A stretch of DNA of 64,000 nucleotides from Eubacterium aggregans (lineage in GTDB: Bacteria; Bacillota; Clostridia; Eubacteriales; Eubacteriaceae), in contig NZ_FNRK01000003.1 of the NCBI RefSeq assembly GCF_900107815.1, positions 1 through 64,000 of the forward strand, written 5' to 3'. A program made the position numbers and the translations under genes. Under the pieces are notes generated by a model that did no database searches, was not told the origin of the DNA, and saw nothing but the letters and a program-made list of their open reading frames with translations. Positions 1 to 6,524 of the stretch are shown in pieces (position 1 is the stretch's first letter; every line of letters starts with the position of its first letter).

Positions 1-19
1 AGAAAAAATAGTAATTTAA

Positions 20-94
20 GCGGAAGTGGCTCAGTGGTAGAGCATCGCCTTGCCAAGGCGAGGGTCGCGAGTTCAAATCTCGTCTTCCGCTCCA
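20..94 (+). tRNA. tRNA-Gly (anticodon GCC)
   Basis: Cloverleaf readable by eye: 7-bp acceptor stem GCGGAAG/CTTCCGC, D arm GCTC..GAGC, anticodon stem TCGCC/GGCGA around loop TTGCCAA, T arm with GTTCAAATC, discriminator T and genomically encoded CCA. The anticodon GCC reads glycine codons GGC/GGT. First of three closely spaced tRNA genes that are probably cotranscribed from a promoter left of the window. Confidence 0.96.
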
Positions 95-97
95 TAT

Positions 98-171
98 GGT
101 GCTATAGCCAAGCGGTAAGGCAAAGGTCTGCAACACCTCTATCCCCAGTTCGATTCTGGGTAGCACCTCCA
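98..171 (+). tRNA. tRNA-Cys (anticodon GCA)
   Basis: Acceptor stem GGTGCTA/TAGCACC, anticodon stem AGGT/ACCT with loop CTGCAAC giving anticodon GCA, T loop GTTCGATTC and encoded CCA. Only 3 bp separate it from the upstream tRNA-Gly, so the two are almost certainly processed from one transcript. Confidence 0.95.
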
Positions 172-179
172 TACATCCT

Positions 180-253
180 GCGGGTGTAGCTCAATGGTAG
201 AGCCCCAGCTTCCCAAGCTGGTTACGAGGGTTCGATTCCCTTCACCCGCTCCA
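180..253 (+). tRNA. tRNA-Gly (anticodon CCC); prophage integration target
   Basis: Acceptor stem GCGGGTG/CACCCGC, anticodon loop TTCCCAA giving CCC, T loop GTTCGATTC, CCA encoded. Its 3' half from base 207 onward is repeated perfectly at 40526-40576, so this gene is the attB site of the prophage. The gene stays intact because the phage supplies an identical 3' end. Confidence 0.96.
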
Positions 254-257
254 TCTT
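207..257. other. attL core (51 bp, tRNA-Gly 3' end)
   Basis: Bases 207-257 are identical to 40526-40576. Similarity continues with three mismatches to about base 317, through the tRNA operon terminator. Recombination within this core joins the chromosomal 5' part of tRNA-Gly(CCC) to a phage-borne 3' part and terminator. Confidence 0.93.
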
Positions 258-284
258 AATATGAAGCGGAAAACCGCATAAATA

Positions 285-318
285 AAAGCTTTCAGTCGTT
301 TGACTGGGAGCTTTTTTT
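285..318 (+). terminator. Rho-independent terminator of the tRNA cluster (phage-supplied copy)
   Basis: Stem AAAGCTTTCAGTC / GACTGGGAGCTTT with a four-base loop, followed by a run of T. It lies right of the attL core, so this copy came with the phage. The original chromosomal copy is at 40604-40636. Confidence 0.85.
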
Positions 319-360
319 ATTAGTAAATCTTTATAATTATTGCTTATTAATCGCCTGTTT

Positions 361-389
361 TGTCGTACTTTTGTCGTAAAATTGTCGTA
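361..389. promoter_or_regulatory. Probable integrase arm-binding sites at attL (three TGTCGTA repeats)
   Basis: TGTCGTA occurs at 361, 372 and 383, exactly 11 bp apart and in one orientation, between the attL core and the integrase stop codon. The same heptamer with the same 11-bp step occurs twice inside attR (40471, 40482). One-turn-spaced direct repeats flanking the core are typical of arm-type sites of tyrosine integrases; the assignment is inferred. Confidence 0.7.
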
Positions 390-393
390 CAGA

Positions 394-1449
394 TTAAGGG
401 ATTTTAGTAAAATCAATTCGGCATCTGGCATCTTCCACGGTGCTATGCACATAGATGGATTTGGTTAGCTGGATGTCGCCGTGTCCCATGACATCGGCAA
501 TGGTATCCAGGGGTGTACCAATCTGATATAAAATCGTCCCATAGGTGTGGCGTAACTCATGTAATGTGAGTCGGGGAATGTCTGGCAGGTCATCGCATAG
601 ATCCGATATAAATCTGGCGTAGGCCCTAGCGTTATAATTGTGCGGGTTTGCAGGCTTTTTATGGTCCTTACCTATAACATAACCTGTCTTTTTATTAAAA
701 GTCGATAAAAAGGCACAAAATTCTGAATCTATAGGTATCTGACGCAGAGCATTAACGGTCTTACCCTTATTGATGATGGGATGCCCATCCTCAAAAGTGA
801 TAGAGCGATTAACGGTTAAGACCATGGTATTCATATCGATATCAGACCATTTGAGTCCACACAGCTCTCCCCGGCGCAAACCGGTTTTTAAAATGATATA
901 AGGGCCAATGCCATCTGGGTGGGTTTTGGCATATTCCAGGACACGGCGATAATCCTCTTTGGTGTAGGCCTGTTTACCTTTTGGGGTGGCTGAAGTCTTG
1001 CGAATGTTGACCACCGGGCTTTTTTTAATGACATCATTCTGGATGGCGGCATCAAAGACTGCCTTTAAGATTTGATGCAGGCGGTTCACCTGCCATTTAT
1101 TCCGCCATTTGTTGGTGTTAAAAAATTTCTGGATTTGAGCCTGGTTAATTGTGCGGATGGGCATCTGCCCAAATGTCTCATTTAATATCTTCAGGCTGGC
1201 GTAATAGCTATTTTTTAAAGTGAGGTCAGACACCACCCCAACTTTATAAGTTTCTACCCAGAAATCAGAATATTCTTCAAATGTGATATTGGACAGCTCT
1301 TCCTCTTCCAGGAGTATCTTCTTTTGGTACGCCCTAACTTTTTCGTCAATCTCCCGATTGGTAAAACCATAAAAACTTTTTCGGATGGGTTTACCAAATA
1401 GATCGGTGTCAACAACCACTTTCCGTTCAATTCGTTTTTTCTTTGCCAT
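394..1449 (-). CDS. int: Phage tyrosine integrase
   Basis: A 351-residue site-specific recombinase that integrates and excises the prophage at tRNA-Gly(CCC). The N-terminal arm-binding region (about 1-50) is followed by a core-binding SAM-like domain (about 60-150) and the catalytic domain. Catalytic residues can be read: Arg in GLRRGEL (about 192), His and Arg in HELRHT (297, 300), His in MGHG (323), nucleophile Tyr in SIYVH (333). The frame is open further upstream, but ATG 1449 is preferred because GGAGGT lies 8 nt before it. It ends next to the arm sites and points toward the target tRNA, the usual arrangement. Its leader carries a terminator-like hairpin and overlaps an antisense RNA. 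Confidence 0.95.
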   Translation of the reverse strand: MAKKKRIERKVVVDTDLFGKPIRKSFYGFTNREIDEKVRAYQKKILLEEEELSNITFEEYSDFWVETYKVGVVSDLTLKNSYYASLKILNETFGQMPIRTINQAQIQKFFNTNKWRNKWQVNRLHQILKAVFDAAIQNDVIKKSPVVNIRKTSATPKGKQAYTKEDYRRVLEYAKTHPDGIGPYIILKTGLRRGELCGLKWSDIDMNTMVLTVNRSITFEDGHPIINKGKTVNALRQIPIDSEFCAFLSTFNKKTGYVIGKDHKKPANPHNYNARAYARFISDLCDDLPDIPRLTLHELRHTYGTILYQIGTPLDTIADVMGHGDIQLTKSIYVHSTVEDARCRIDFTKIP

Positions 1450-1485
1450 AAAATCGTACCTCCATTTAATTTTGGGCATAAAAAT

Positions 1486-1512
1486 ACCCGGGGTTATTGT
1501 AAAAACCCGGGC
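1486..1512 (-). terminator. Terminator-like hairpin in the integrase leader
   Basis: On the minus strand GCCCGGGTT..AACCCCGGGT forms a GC-rich stem followed by ATTTTTAT, between the int promoter (1544-1573) and the int start. It may attenuate int transcription, or act from the other strand as part of the overlapping + promoter region. Confidence 0.45.
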
Positions 1513-1525
1513 TGGATGGTACAAT
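1497..1525 (+). promoter_or_regulatory. Candidate promoter of the short antisense/toxin-like RNA
   Basis: TTGTAA (1497-1502), a 17-bp spacer and TACAAT (1520-1525) on the + strand. Transcription would begin near 1532 and reach the strong terminator ending near 1618. Confidence 0.4.
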
Positions 1526-1531
1526 TATGCT

Positions 1532-1618
1532 TGTCTAAGGCGTATTGTGACCATCCTGGTCCCGGTATGTCAAGCCGTCTCAGTGTTGGTAGCACTGGGG
1601 CGGCGTTTTTTTTTTATT
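1532..1618 (+). ncRNA. Short RNA opposite the int promoter, ending in a 12-bp terminator hairpin
   Basis: A perfect 12-pair stem (with G-U pairs) GCCGTCTCAGTG / CACTGGGGCGGC at 1575-1605 is followed by ten T on the + strand, yet no annotated gene is read into it from the left. With the candidate promoter at 1497-1525 this defines an RNA of about 85 nt antisense to the int promoter and 5' leader. It could be a regulatory antisense RNA, the mRNA of a small peptide, or both. Confidence 0.45.
1544..1573 (-). promoter_or_regulatory. Integrase promoter (minus strand)
   Basis: On the minus strand TTGACA (1568-1573), an 18-bp spacer and CACAAT (1544-1549) give a leader of roughly 85 nt before the int ATG. 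It overlaps the + strand short RNA completely. Confidence 0.5.
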
Positions 1619-1627
1619 TTAGTTTAA
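1547..1627 (+). CDS. Candidate 26-aa hydrophobic peptide (type I toxin-like)
   Basis: GTG 1547, preceded by TAAGG at 6-nt spacing, opens a 26-residue frame: mostly Val, Leu, Ile and Ala for 17 residues, then two Arg and a run of Phe. The coding frame runs through the terminator stem. The size, single hydrophobic helix and basic/aromatic end resemble type I toxin or holin-like peptides, but no family is recognised and start and expression are unproven. The frame is also open upstream to 1385. Confidence 0.3.
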   Translation: MTILVPVCQAVSVLVALGRRFFFILV

Positions 1628-2467
1628 AATATTATAACCAGATGCTATTAAGCTAGGAATTGTGATTGGACCACCCAATGCAGAATCATAGGTAATCAAA
1701 CCATTATACGCTCCCCAGAATTGTACGGTGTCATTTTGTAGAACCCTGTTATTACTGGATACTCCTTTGCAACTTACGAAAAAAATCTCGTCATAGTTAC
1801 CATCAACCGCTACTCTGTATTGGTAATCTGACCCACTTTCAATCACTTGTATAACCGTTCCACTGATGGTGATGCTTTGTGATTTATATTGATCGGGCGA
1901 TCGTGCTAAATCTTCATAAGGTATATTTTGACAATCCTCCAGCTTAATGTTTTTTACAGTCGTCGTTCCTGTGCTAAAGCAACTGTACAACATAATTATC
2001 AAAAATATAACTCCGAAAAAAATTAAAACAATTTTTACACAACCTCCAAAATTAAAGCGATTTTTCGCTATGGTGCTACTTTGATATCTTTGTTGGGGAG
2101 TTTGTTTGACATTCCCCATATTCTGAATATCTTCGAAATCTCTGAGTCTATGGATATTACTATTTGTTTCTTTCACTGTGGGTGATGATTGTGGTTGTTG
2201 GGTGTGACTTCCTTTGAATAAAGCTGCAACGGTTTCTTTAAAATAAGGAATCATCTCTTCCCGTTCCGTATCAATCTCAATTTTTACTTTACCGTCTAGT
2301 TGTTGACTAATATTGATATTAAATCTGTCAAATTTATCATACGTGGATTCGATATATCCACGTAATCCGTAAGCGGTGATGTCCTCAAAACCGCATATTT
2401 TAAGGGCTTGTTCTGATTTGTCAATCCATTCGGTAACGCTCCCTGAGACAATAAACATCTTTTCCAT
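1619..2467 (-). CDS. Prophage membrane protein of the lysogeny module, OB-fold-like C-terminus
   Basis: A 282-residue protein of unknown function. Residues about 1-90 form a soluble domain that looks like a small amphipathic alpha/beta unit. A Ser/Thr/Gln-rich linker follows, then one strongly hydrophobic membrane segment near 147-167 (VLIFFGVIFLIIML) and an exported region of about 115 residues. That region resembles OB-fold-like domains with the pattern IPYEDLARSPDQYKS..ISGTV. It lies 4 bp downstream of the repressor gene and is probably cotranscribed with it, hence expressed in the lysogen. A superinfection or stress-sensing role is possible but not shown. Confidence 0.7.
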   Translation of the reverse strand: MEKMFIVSGSVTEWIDKSEQALKICGFEDITAYGLRGYIESTYDKFDRFNINISQQLDGKVKIEIDTEREEMIPYFKETVAALFKGSHTQQPQSSPTVKETNSNIHRLRDFEDIQNMGNVKQTPQQRYQSSTIAKNRFNFGGCVKIVLIFFGVIFLIIMLYSCFSTGTTTVKNIKLEDCQNIPYEDLARSPDQYKSQSITISGTVIQVIESGSDYQYRVAVDGNYDEIFFVSCKGVSSNNRVLQNDTVQFWGAYNGLITYDSALGGPITIPSLIASGYNILN

Positions 2468-2471
2468 TTGC

Positions 2472-3095
2472 TTAAAACCCCCTTCTCAATTCAACGACAA
2501 CACCGAAAATTTTTATTTCCTCATCCCCGGGCCCGTAGGTTTTACTTTGCCATTCTGGATTTATCGCTTTAAGGGTAATCGTCCCATCGTCATTTTTAAT
2601 GACTTTTTTTAGCGTTGCATCATATCCATTAACAAATACGACTGCGTCTTGTCTGTTATGGCAATCTGGTTGGATTCTAAGAATGACAGTATCACCTTCG
2701 ATGTACATTGGGTACATCGAATCACCTTTGACTTTAAGAGCACGATATTGGTCACCACAATCTAACCAAGATGATGGTATGTCCACTTGTCCAACAACAT
2801 CTTCCATGGCTTCTGTTGGAGTTCCAGCGGGGACGGATCCGAGAACATCTATTTCTGTATACTCACATTTTGTTCTTTTAAACGGAATAACGTTATCGTC
2901 CCATCCCATGATCACAGATGGATGTATATTTAAAATTTTACAAACCGATGCGATTTTATCACGTTTCATATTTTCTATATTGCCGGATTCCCACCTGGAT
3001 ATTGTGGCTTCACTAACTCCGACTTCTTCTGCTAATTCTTTCATCGTGAATCCGTGGGAAAGACGGGCGTCTTTTAAGATTTCTTTAACGTTCAT
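2472..3095 (-). CDS. CI/LexA-type prophage repressor (HTH plus S24 peptidase)
   Basis: 207 residues. An N-terminal HTH_XRE domain (about 1-65, with TMKELAEEVGVSEATISRWE) binds the operators in the divergent 3096-3250 region. The C-terminal S24 self-cleavage domain shows an Ala-Gly cleavage site in VPAGTP (about 90), nucleophile Ser in GDSMYP (about 126) and Lys in ATLKK (about 163). RecA-stimulated autocleavage, linking induction to DNA damage, is the known behaviour of this family. The start at 3095 has GGAGGT 7 nt upstream. The TATAAT and TTGCAT promoter elements overlap a palindrome, suggesting autoregulation. Confidence 0.93.
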   Translation of the reverse strand: MNVKEILKDARLSHGFTMKELAEEVGVSEATISRWESGNIENMKRDKIASVCKILNIHPSVIMGWDDNVIPFKRTKCEYTEIDVLGSVPAGTPTEAMEDVVGQVDIPSSWLDCGDQYRALKVKGDSMYPMYIEGDTVILRIQPDCHNRQDAVVFVNGYDATLKKVIKNDDGTITLKAINPEWQSKTYGPGDEEIKIFGVVVELRRGF

Positions 3096-3117
3096 GATGA
3101 CCTCCGTTCATAAGTGC

Positions 3118-3146
3118 ATTATACATCAATACTTGCATAAATGCAA
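3118..3146 (-). promoter_or_regulatory. Leftward repressor promoter overlapping a palindromic operator
   Basis: On the minus strand TTGCAT (3141-3146), 17-bp spacer, TATAAT (3118-3123). The -35 lies inside the perfect palindrome TTGCATaaATGCAA (3133-3146). Further half-sites TGCAT occur at 3115-3119 and TTGCAT at 3173-3178. This fits repressor-operated switch control. Confidence 0.75.
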
Positions 3147-3185
3147 TATATAAAGCTAAAAAGTAAAAAAAATTGCATTGGCGTA

Positions 3186-3214
3186 TTGACACTATAAAAA
3201 ATGTGATGTATTAT
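3186..3214 (+). promoter_or_regulatory. Rightward early promoter
   Basis: TTGACA (3186-3191), 17-bp spacer, TATTAT (3209-3214): close to the sigma-A consensus. It drives the Cro-like gene and the early region. A TTGCAT half-site lies 8 bp upstream of the -35, a plausible repressor contact. Confidence 0.8.
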
Positions 3215-3215
3215 T

Positions 3216-3239
3216 TACTTACGGAAACGCAAGAAAGGA
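3216..3239 (+). repeat. 24-bp leader repeat, copy 1
   Basis: The 24 bases 3216-3239, including ACGGAAACGCAAG and the AAGAAAGGA ribosome-binding segment, recur exactly at 3449-3472. Each copy directly precedes a small gene (starts at 3251 and 3481). Confidence 0.85.
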
Positions 3240-3250
3240 GGTGATAGAAA

Positions 3251-3448
3251 ATGTTTGATGAAAAAGCTTTCAAAATTAGTGTAATCATGTCCGGGGTAAC
3301 AATGAAACAAGTTGCCGAACATTTAGGAATCAACGAAGCCACTTTGTATCGTAAAATCAAGCGGGATGGGGATTTTTCAAGAAAGGAGATTAATGATTTA
3401 ATTCCATTTTTAAAGATTGAGAACCCATTTCCAATTTTTTTTGCATGA
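3251..3448 (+). CDS. Cro-like small HTH regulator
   Basis: 65 residues, first gene of the rightward transcript. A helix-turn-helix is readable at about 12-42 (SGVTMKQVAEHLGINEATLYRKI). The ribosome binding site AAGGAGGTGAT is complementary to nearly the whole 16S 3' end. By position opposite CI it is probably the lytic-side switch protein competing for the TTGCAT operators. The role comes from position; the fold is supported by sequence. Confidence 0.8.
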   Translation: MFDEKAFKISVIMSGVTMKQVAEHLGINEATLYRKIKRDGDFSRKEINDLIPFLKIENPFPIFFA

Positions 3449-3472
3449 TACTTACGGAAACGCAAGAAAGGA
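3449..3472 (+). repeat. 24-bp leader repeat, copy 2
   Basis: Exact copy of 3216-3239 placed in front of the ATG at 3481. It starts just after the stop codon of the Cro-like gene, so the two early genes share the same translation-initiation leader. Confidence 0.85.
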
Positions 3473-3480
3473 TACCTATC

Positions 3481-3774
3481 ATGACCCAAATGGTAACCCT
3501 GGAACTCCCTGAATCCATCGCTGCCCAGCTTGCTGAGCTCAACGAGGCGATGGATCGGGATAAGTCCAGCAAGGATATCAGCCCCATGGAGGCGGCGTCA
3601 ATCATGGGGGTTAATGTGGAGACGCTCAAGACTTCCGCTAGATACGGCGGATGCCCATTCGCTATTTACGGAAAGAAGGATTCAAAGTCCCAGCAGATTA
3701 CTAAAATCCCAAAGTTACCCTTCTATTTGTTTATGGTTCAGGCTCGTCTGGGAGTTGAATTGATTGGAAGGTAA
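3481..3774 (+). CDS. Small early regulator, possible excisionase/HTH protein
   Basis: 97 residues. ATG 3481 is chosen over upstream TTG/ATG candidates because AAGAAAGGA lies 8 nt before it. The middle part, SPMEAASIMGVNVETLKTSARYGGCPFAIYG, reads like the winged-HTH pattern used by excisionases and MerR-like phage proteins (helix-turn-helix followed by a G-rich wing). The N-terminus is an acidic amphipathic helix. Placement in the early operon suggests a role in excision or lytic control, but the family is not certain. Confidence 0.6.
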   Translation: MTQMVTLELPESIAAQLAELNEAMDRDKSSKDISPMEAASIMGVNVETLKTSARYGGCPFAIYGKKDSKSQQITKIPKLPFYLFMVQARLGVELIGR

Positions 3775-3780
3775 TGATTC

Positions 3781-3939
3781 ATGAAGAAGTATATCGTAGC
3801 CACGGCAGCTGCTCTGGTGGTGGCCCTGGCAGTCTATGTGAGCCGCAGCACCCCAGCAATTGGCGGGGAGTGGCTGATGGCAGTGATGGCACCCGGTGGG
3901 GTGTGGGTTTGGGAGGACATGCAAAATGAAAATATGTAA
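3781..3939 (+). CDS. Small membrane-anchored phage protein (52 aa)
   Basis: MKKY start followed by a 16-residue Ala/Val/Leu membrane segment (residues 5-20) and a short Gly/Trp-rich tail. GGAAGG precedes the ATG by 9 nt. Its last 14 bases overlap the next gene in another frame, a common arrangement in compact early phage operons. Function unknown; it could be an exported or inner-membrane early protein. Confidence 0.5.
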   Translation: MKKYIVATAAALVVALAVYVSRSTPAIGGEWLMAVMAPGGVWVWEDMQNENM

Positions 3940-4075
3940 CGTATTCGAGTGTCCCGATAATACCTGTGGATTAAATAATGCCTGTTGCTGTGAATGTGAC
4001 CGTGCGGATGATTGTGCGAATCTGTGTGATTATCTCAATCTGAATGATGAATGTCAATGGGAGGAAGAAGACTAA
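3926..4075 (+). CDS. Cysteine-rich mini-protein (49 aa)
   Basis: 49 residues with ten cysteines, including CCCEC at about 20-24, plus many Asp/Glu. The spacing suggests metal binding, but no zinc-ribbon consensus is complete. It starts inside the 3' end of the membrane mini-protein and its stop codon TAA overlaps the ATG of the next gene (TAATG), implying translational coupling. Function unknown. Confidence 0.55.
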   Translation: MKICNVFECPDNTCGLNNACCCECDRADDCANLCDYLNLNDECQWEEED

Positions 4076-4269
4076 TGGAAAAACTGGTAATGCAGAAGCG
4101 GAAAAGATCGACGCCACCTTGTCGGCTGCTCAATGTGACCGACCAAACACATGCGATGGTGAAAGAGTTAGCCCATGATCTTAACACGCCGATCGTCGAT
4201 GTCGTGGAAACACTGATTAATTTTGCTATCAGTCAAGTGGAAATCGTCGTTGAGTACGAAGATGATTGA
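4075..4269 (+). CDS. Small ribbon-helix-helix-like phage protein
   Basis: 64 residues. A basic N-terminus (QKRKRS) is followed by RLLNVTDQTHAMVKELA and a second helix ending in ETLINFAIS, the spacing expected of an RHH (Arc/MetJ-type) DNA-binding fold. ATG 4075 overlaps the preceding stop; GGGAGGA lies upstream. The last 8 bases overlap the helicase start. Probably a DNA-binding accessory of the early operon; the fold is inferred from pattern only. Confidence 0.6.
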   Translation: MEKLVMQKRKRSTPPCRLLNVTDQTHAMVKELAHDLNTPIVDVVETLINFAISQVEIVVEYEDD

Positions 4270-5512
4270 GTTTTATCCCCACCAGGAGGATGTCCTGGAG
4301 CAAACAAAAGGACGCATGAAATGCGCCCATTATCTCAAGATGGGACTAGGCAAGACTTTTACAGGTGCCGAGCAGATGGTCAGGTTAGCCGCCGAATACA
4401 ATCTGCTGGTGTGCCAAAAGTCGAAGGTGGGTGATTGGATCAATCACATCACGGCTTACTATCCACATCTTAATGTGACTGATTATACCAAAAAAGACGC
4501 CGAAATACAACCCGGGGTGATTGTCATCAATTATGAACTGGTGTGGCGGCGTCCTGAATTTAAAAAAATGAGCGGTTTTACTCTGATGCTGGATGAGTCA
4601 TCCAAAATCATGCACGATACCGCCAAGGTAACCAAATTTATTAAAAAGCTGAAGTACGATGGATTGATTTTGTTATCGGGAACCCCCTGCGGTGGACGCT
4701 ATGAGCTGTTTTTATCCCAAATCCATATGTTGGGGTGGCCCATATCCAAAAGCCTGTTTTACAAGCAATATTGCGTCACAGAGTCATTTAAAACAACGGA
4801 TGGGATGTGGCACAAGCAAGTTGTTGGGTATAAAAACATTGATCGATTAAAGCGCAAGCTGGCCGATTATGGAGCCGTGTTTATGGAGACAGAAGATGCT
4901 CTTAAATTACCCGATGTCAATGACCAGGTGATTAAGATTAACCCTCCCGCTCAACACAAACAATTTATCAATGACCGCATCGTCATTGTGGATGGGGAGG
5001 AAATCGTAGGGGATACGCCCCTTAAAACAATGCTGGGGTGCCGCAAGATTTGTGCTTATCACAATGAGGATAAATTCGCTGCATTATCGGATTTGGTTGA
5101 GAGTGCCGATGACCGGGTGATTGTTTTTTACAATTTTACGGCTGAGTATATCAAAGCATACGATGCAGTTAAGCATTTAAATCGCCCAGTATCCGCAGTC
5201 AATGGCCAGGCAGTTAATCTAACGGCTTACGAAAACTGTGAGCGCAGTATCACCTTTGTGCAGTATCAAGCCGGGGCCATGGGATTAAATCTTCAAAAGG
5301 CCCGGAGGATTGTGTATTTAAGCCCACCTTTACAATGGGAGTTATTTGACCAATCTAAGGCCCGCATTCGCCGGATCGGGCAGAAAAAGACCTGTTTTTA
5401 TTATTACCTCACCACCACAGATAGCGTGGAGGAAAAGATTTATAAAACTTTGAAGCAACGGAAAAATTTTGATGAAATATTATTTTTAAGGGAGTGTATT
5501 GTAAATGATTAA
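4262..5512 (+). CDS. Phage SNF2-family DEAD-like helicase (first copy)
   Basis: 416 residues. RecA-like domain 1 has Walker A MGLGKT (about 27-32) and Walker B LDESS (about 107). Motif III-like LSGTP is near 136. Domain 2 contains the SNF2 signature QAGAMGLNL and the arginine-finger motif QSKARIRRIGQ near the C-terminus. ATP-dependent DNA translocation or remodelling is the known family activity; in phages such genes sit in replication modules. ATG 4262 overlaps the upstream stop and the gene also overlaps the next start (ATGATTAA). A second, distinct SNF2-type gene occurs at 9905. Confidence 0.92.
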   Translation: MIEFYPHQEDVLEQTKGRMKCAHYLKMGLGKTFTGAEQMVRLAAEYNLLVCQKSKVGDWINHITAYYPHLNVTDYTKKDAEIQPGVIVINYELVWRRPEFKKMSGFTLMLDESSKIMHDTAKVTKFIKKLKYDGLILLSGTPCGGRYELFLSQIHMLGWPISKSLFYKQYCVTESFKTTDGMWHKQVVGYKNIDRLKRKLADYGAVFMETEDALKLPDVNDQVIKINPPAQHKQFINDRIVIVDGEEIVGDTPLKTMLGCRKICAYHNEDKFAALSDLVESADDRVIVFYNFTAEYIKAYDAVKHLNRPVSAVNGQAVNLTAYENCERSITFVQYQAGAMGLNLQKARRIVYLSPPLQWELFDQSKARIRRIGQKKTCFYYYLTTTDSVEEKIYKTLKQRKNFDEILFLRECIVND

Positions 5513-5729
5513 GATTTATTCAGATGACCCAGAAGGAAAATTGGAGATTGATTGTAAAGGAGACTTTGAAACGATCATCACTGAAATTATTCTTGCAGTA
5601 GATAAAATTGAGGACTTGCTTTCTGAATCCATCAATATGGATAAAAAAGCAATAACAACATGCCTTGTTTACGGCCTTGTATCGGCGAACGATGAAGAAA
5701 ATGAGGTAGATGACGATGACTGTGAATAA
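5505..5729 (+). CDS. Hypothetical acidic early phage protein
   Basis: 74 residues, highly acidic C-terminus (EENEVDDDDCE). Start overlaps the helicase stop by 8 nt, so translation is probably coupled. Predicted alpha/beta with an amphipathic helix at about 20-45. No family recognised. Confidence 0.65.
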   Translation: MIKIYSDDPEGKLEIDCKGDFETIITEIILAVDKIEDLLSESINMDKKAITTCLVYGLVSANDEENEVDDDDCE

Positions 5730-6054
5730 CGAATTACTTAACCCCAATGAGGTGGCCTTTAACGAGGCTGGAATTAAGGCTTTTGCGGATTTGGTCAAAC
5801 TGACGGAATCCAAGAAGGTTATCGACAAGCAAATCGATGAAGTGAAGTCTAGCTTGGAAACACTCATGAAAGAGCATGGCATCAAATCCATTGATAATGA
5901 GTTTATCAAAATAACTAGCGTCCCATCTGTCACCAGTAAGACCGTGGATCTGAAGGCATTTAAAGCAGCTGAACCGGTGGACTACGAAGACCTCGTGATG
6001 GACTATCCAAAGGTGACCACCCGCAAGGGGTATGTGCGGTTTACAGTGAAATGA
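5716..6054 (+). CDS. Hypothetical phage protein with coiled-coil segment
   Basis: 112 residues if started at ATG 5716, which has GAGGT at 8-nt spacing; ATG 5710 in the same frame is too close to that site. A charged helical stretch (about 25-58, TESKKVIDKQIDEVKSSLETLMKEHG) looks like a coiled coil, followed by a short beta-rich region ending in RKGYVRFTVK. Such proteins often accompany phage recombination genes, but no function is assigned. Confidence 0.65.
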   Translation: MTVNNELLNPNEVAFNEAGIKAFADLVKLTESKKVIDKQIDEVKSSLETLMKEHGIKSIDNEFIKITSVPSVTSKTVDLKAFKAAEPVDYEDLVMDYPKVTTRKGYVRFTVK

Positions 6055-6524
6055 AAAGTTATATATCCACCTGTGAAATTACTACTTTAGTATCATTGGC
6101 GCATTTGCTGGAAAACATTGACGAGATACTAAAAAAGGATATCAGCAAGGAAGAAAAAACAGACCTGAAATACCTCAGAACATACACCAAACGCTATATA
6201 CACCACGCTAAAGAGCGCATCGATAAGAAGAGCGATGACCGGCTAAAGGTGAAAGTCAAAAACTATGTGCCAAAGCTGGAACCCGTCAGAAAGTACGGTG
6301 ACCCGGTCTTTAATCTAGCCCAGGATGATTTTTATGATCTGGTAGAGGAAGTAATGGCTATAAAATGCTGTGATTGCCCAGGGGTTCTGGGTTGCCGGAC
6401 CAGAGAGGTGTTACATGATAATTTTATCCCGATTTTAACAGTGACGGATGAGTCAAACCCTTGTGAGTATATGTACAAATTTACAGATTTGAAGGAGATT
6501 GCAGATGACTGCAAGAAAATGTGA
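6051..6524 (+). CDS. Phage protein with Cys motif, DUF5651-like
   Basis: 157 residues. The N-terminal two thirds are helical and Lys-rich. Near residue 104 a CCDCPGVLGCRTRE stretch resembles a compact metal-binding or disulfide knot. The protein resembles the DUF5651 family seen in Firmicute phages. ATG overlaps the preceding stop (ATGA). Function unknown. Confidence 0.6.
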   Translation: MKSYISTCEITTLVSLAHLLENIDEILKKDISKEEKTDLKYLRTYTKRYIHHAKERIDKKSDDRLKVKVKNYVPKLEPVRKYGDPVFNLAQDDFYDLVEEVMAIKCCDCPGVLGCRTREVLHDNFIPILTVTDESNPCEYMYKFTDLKEIADDCKKM

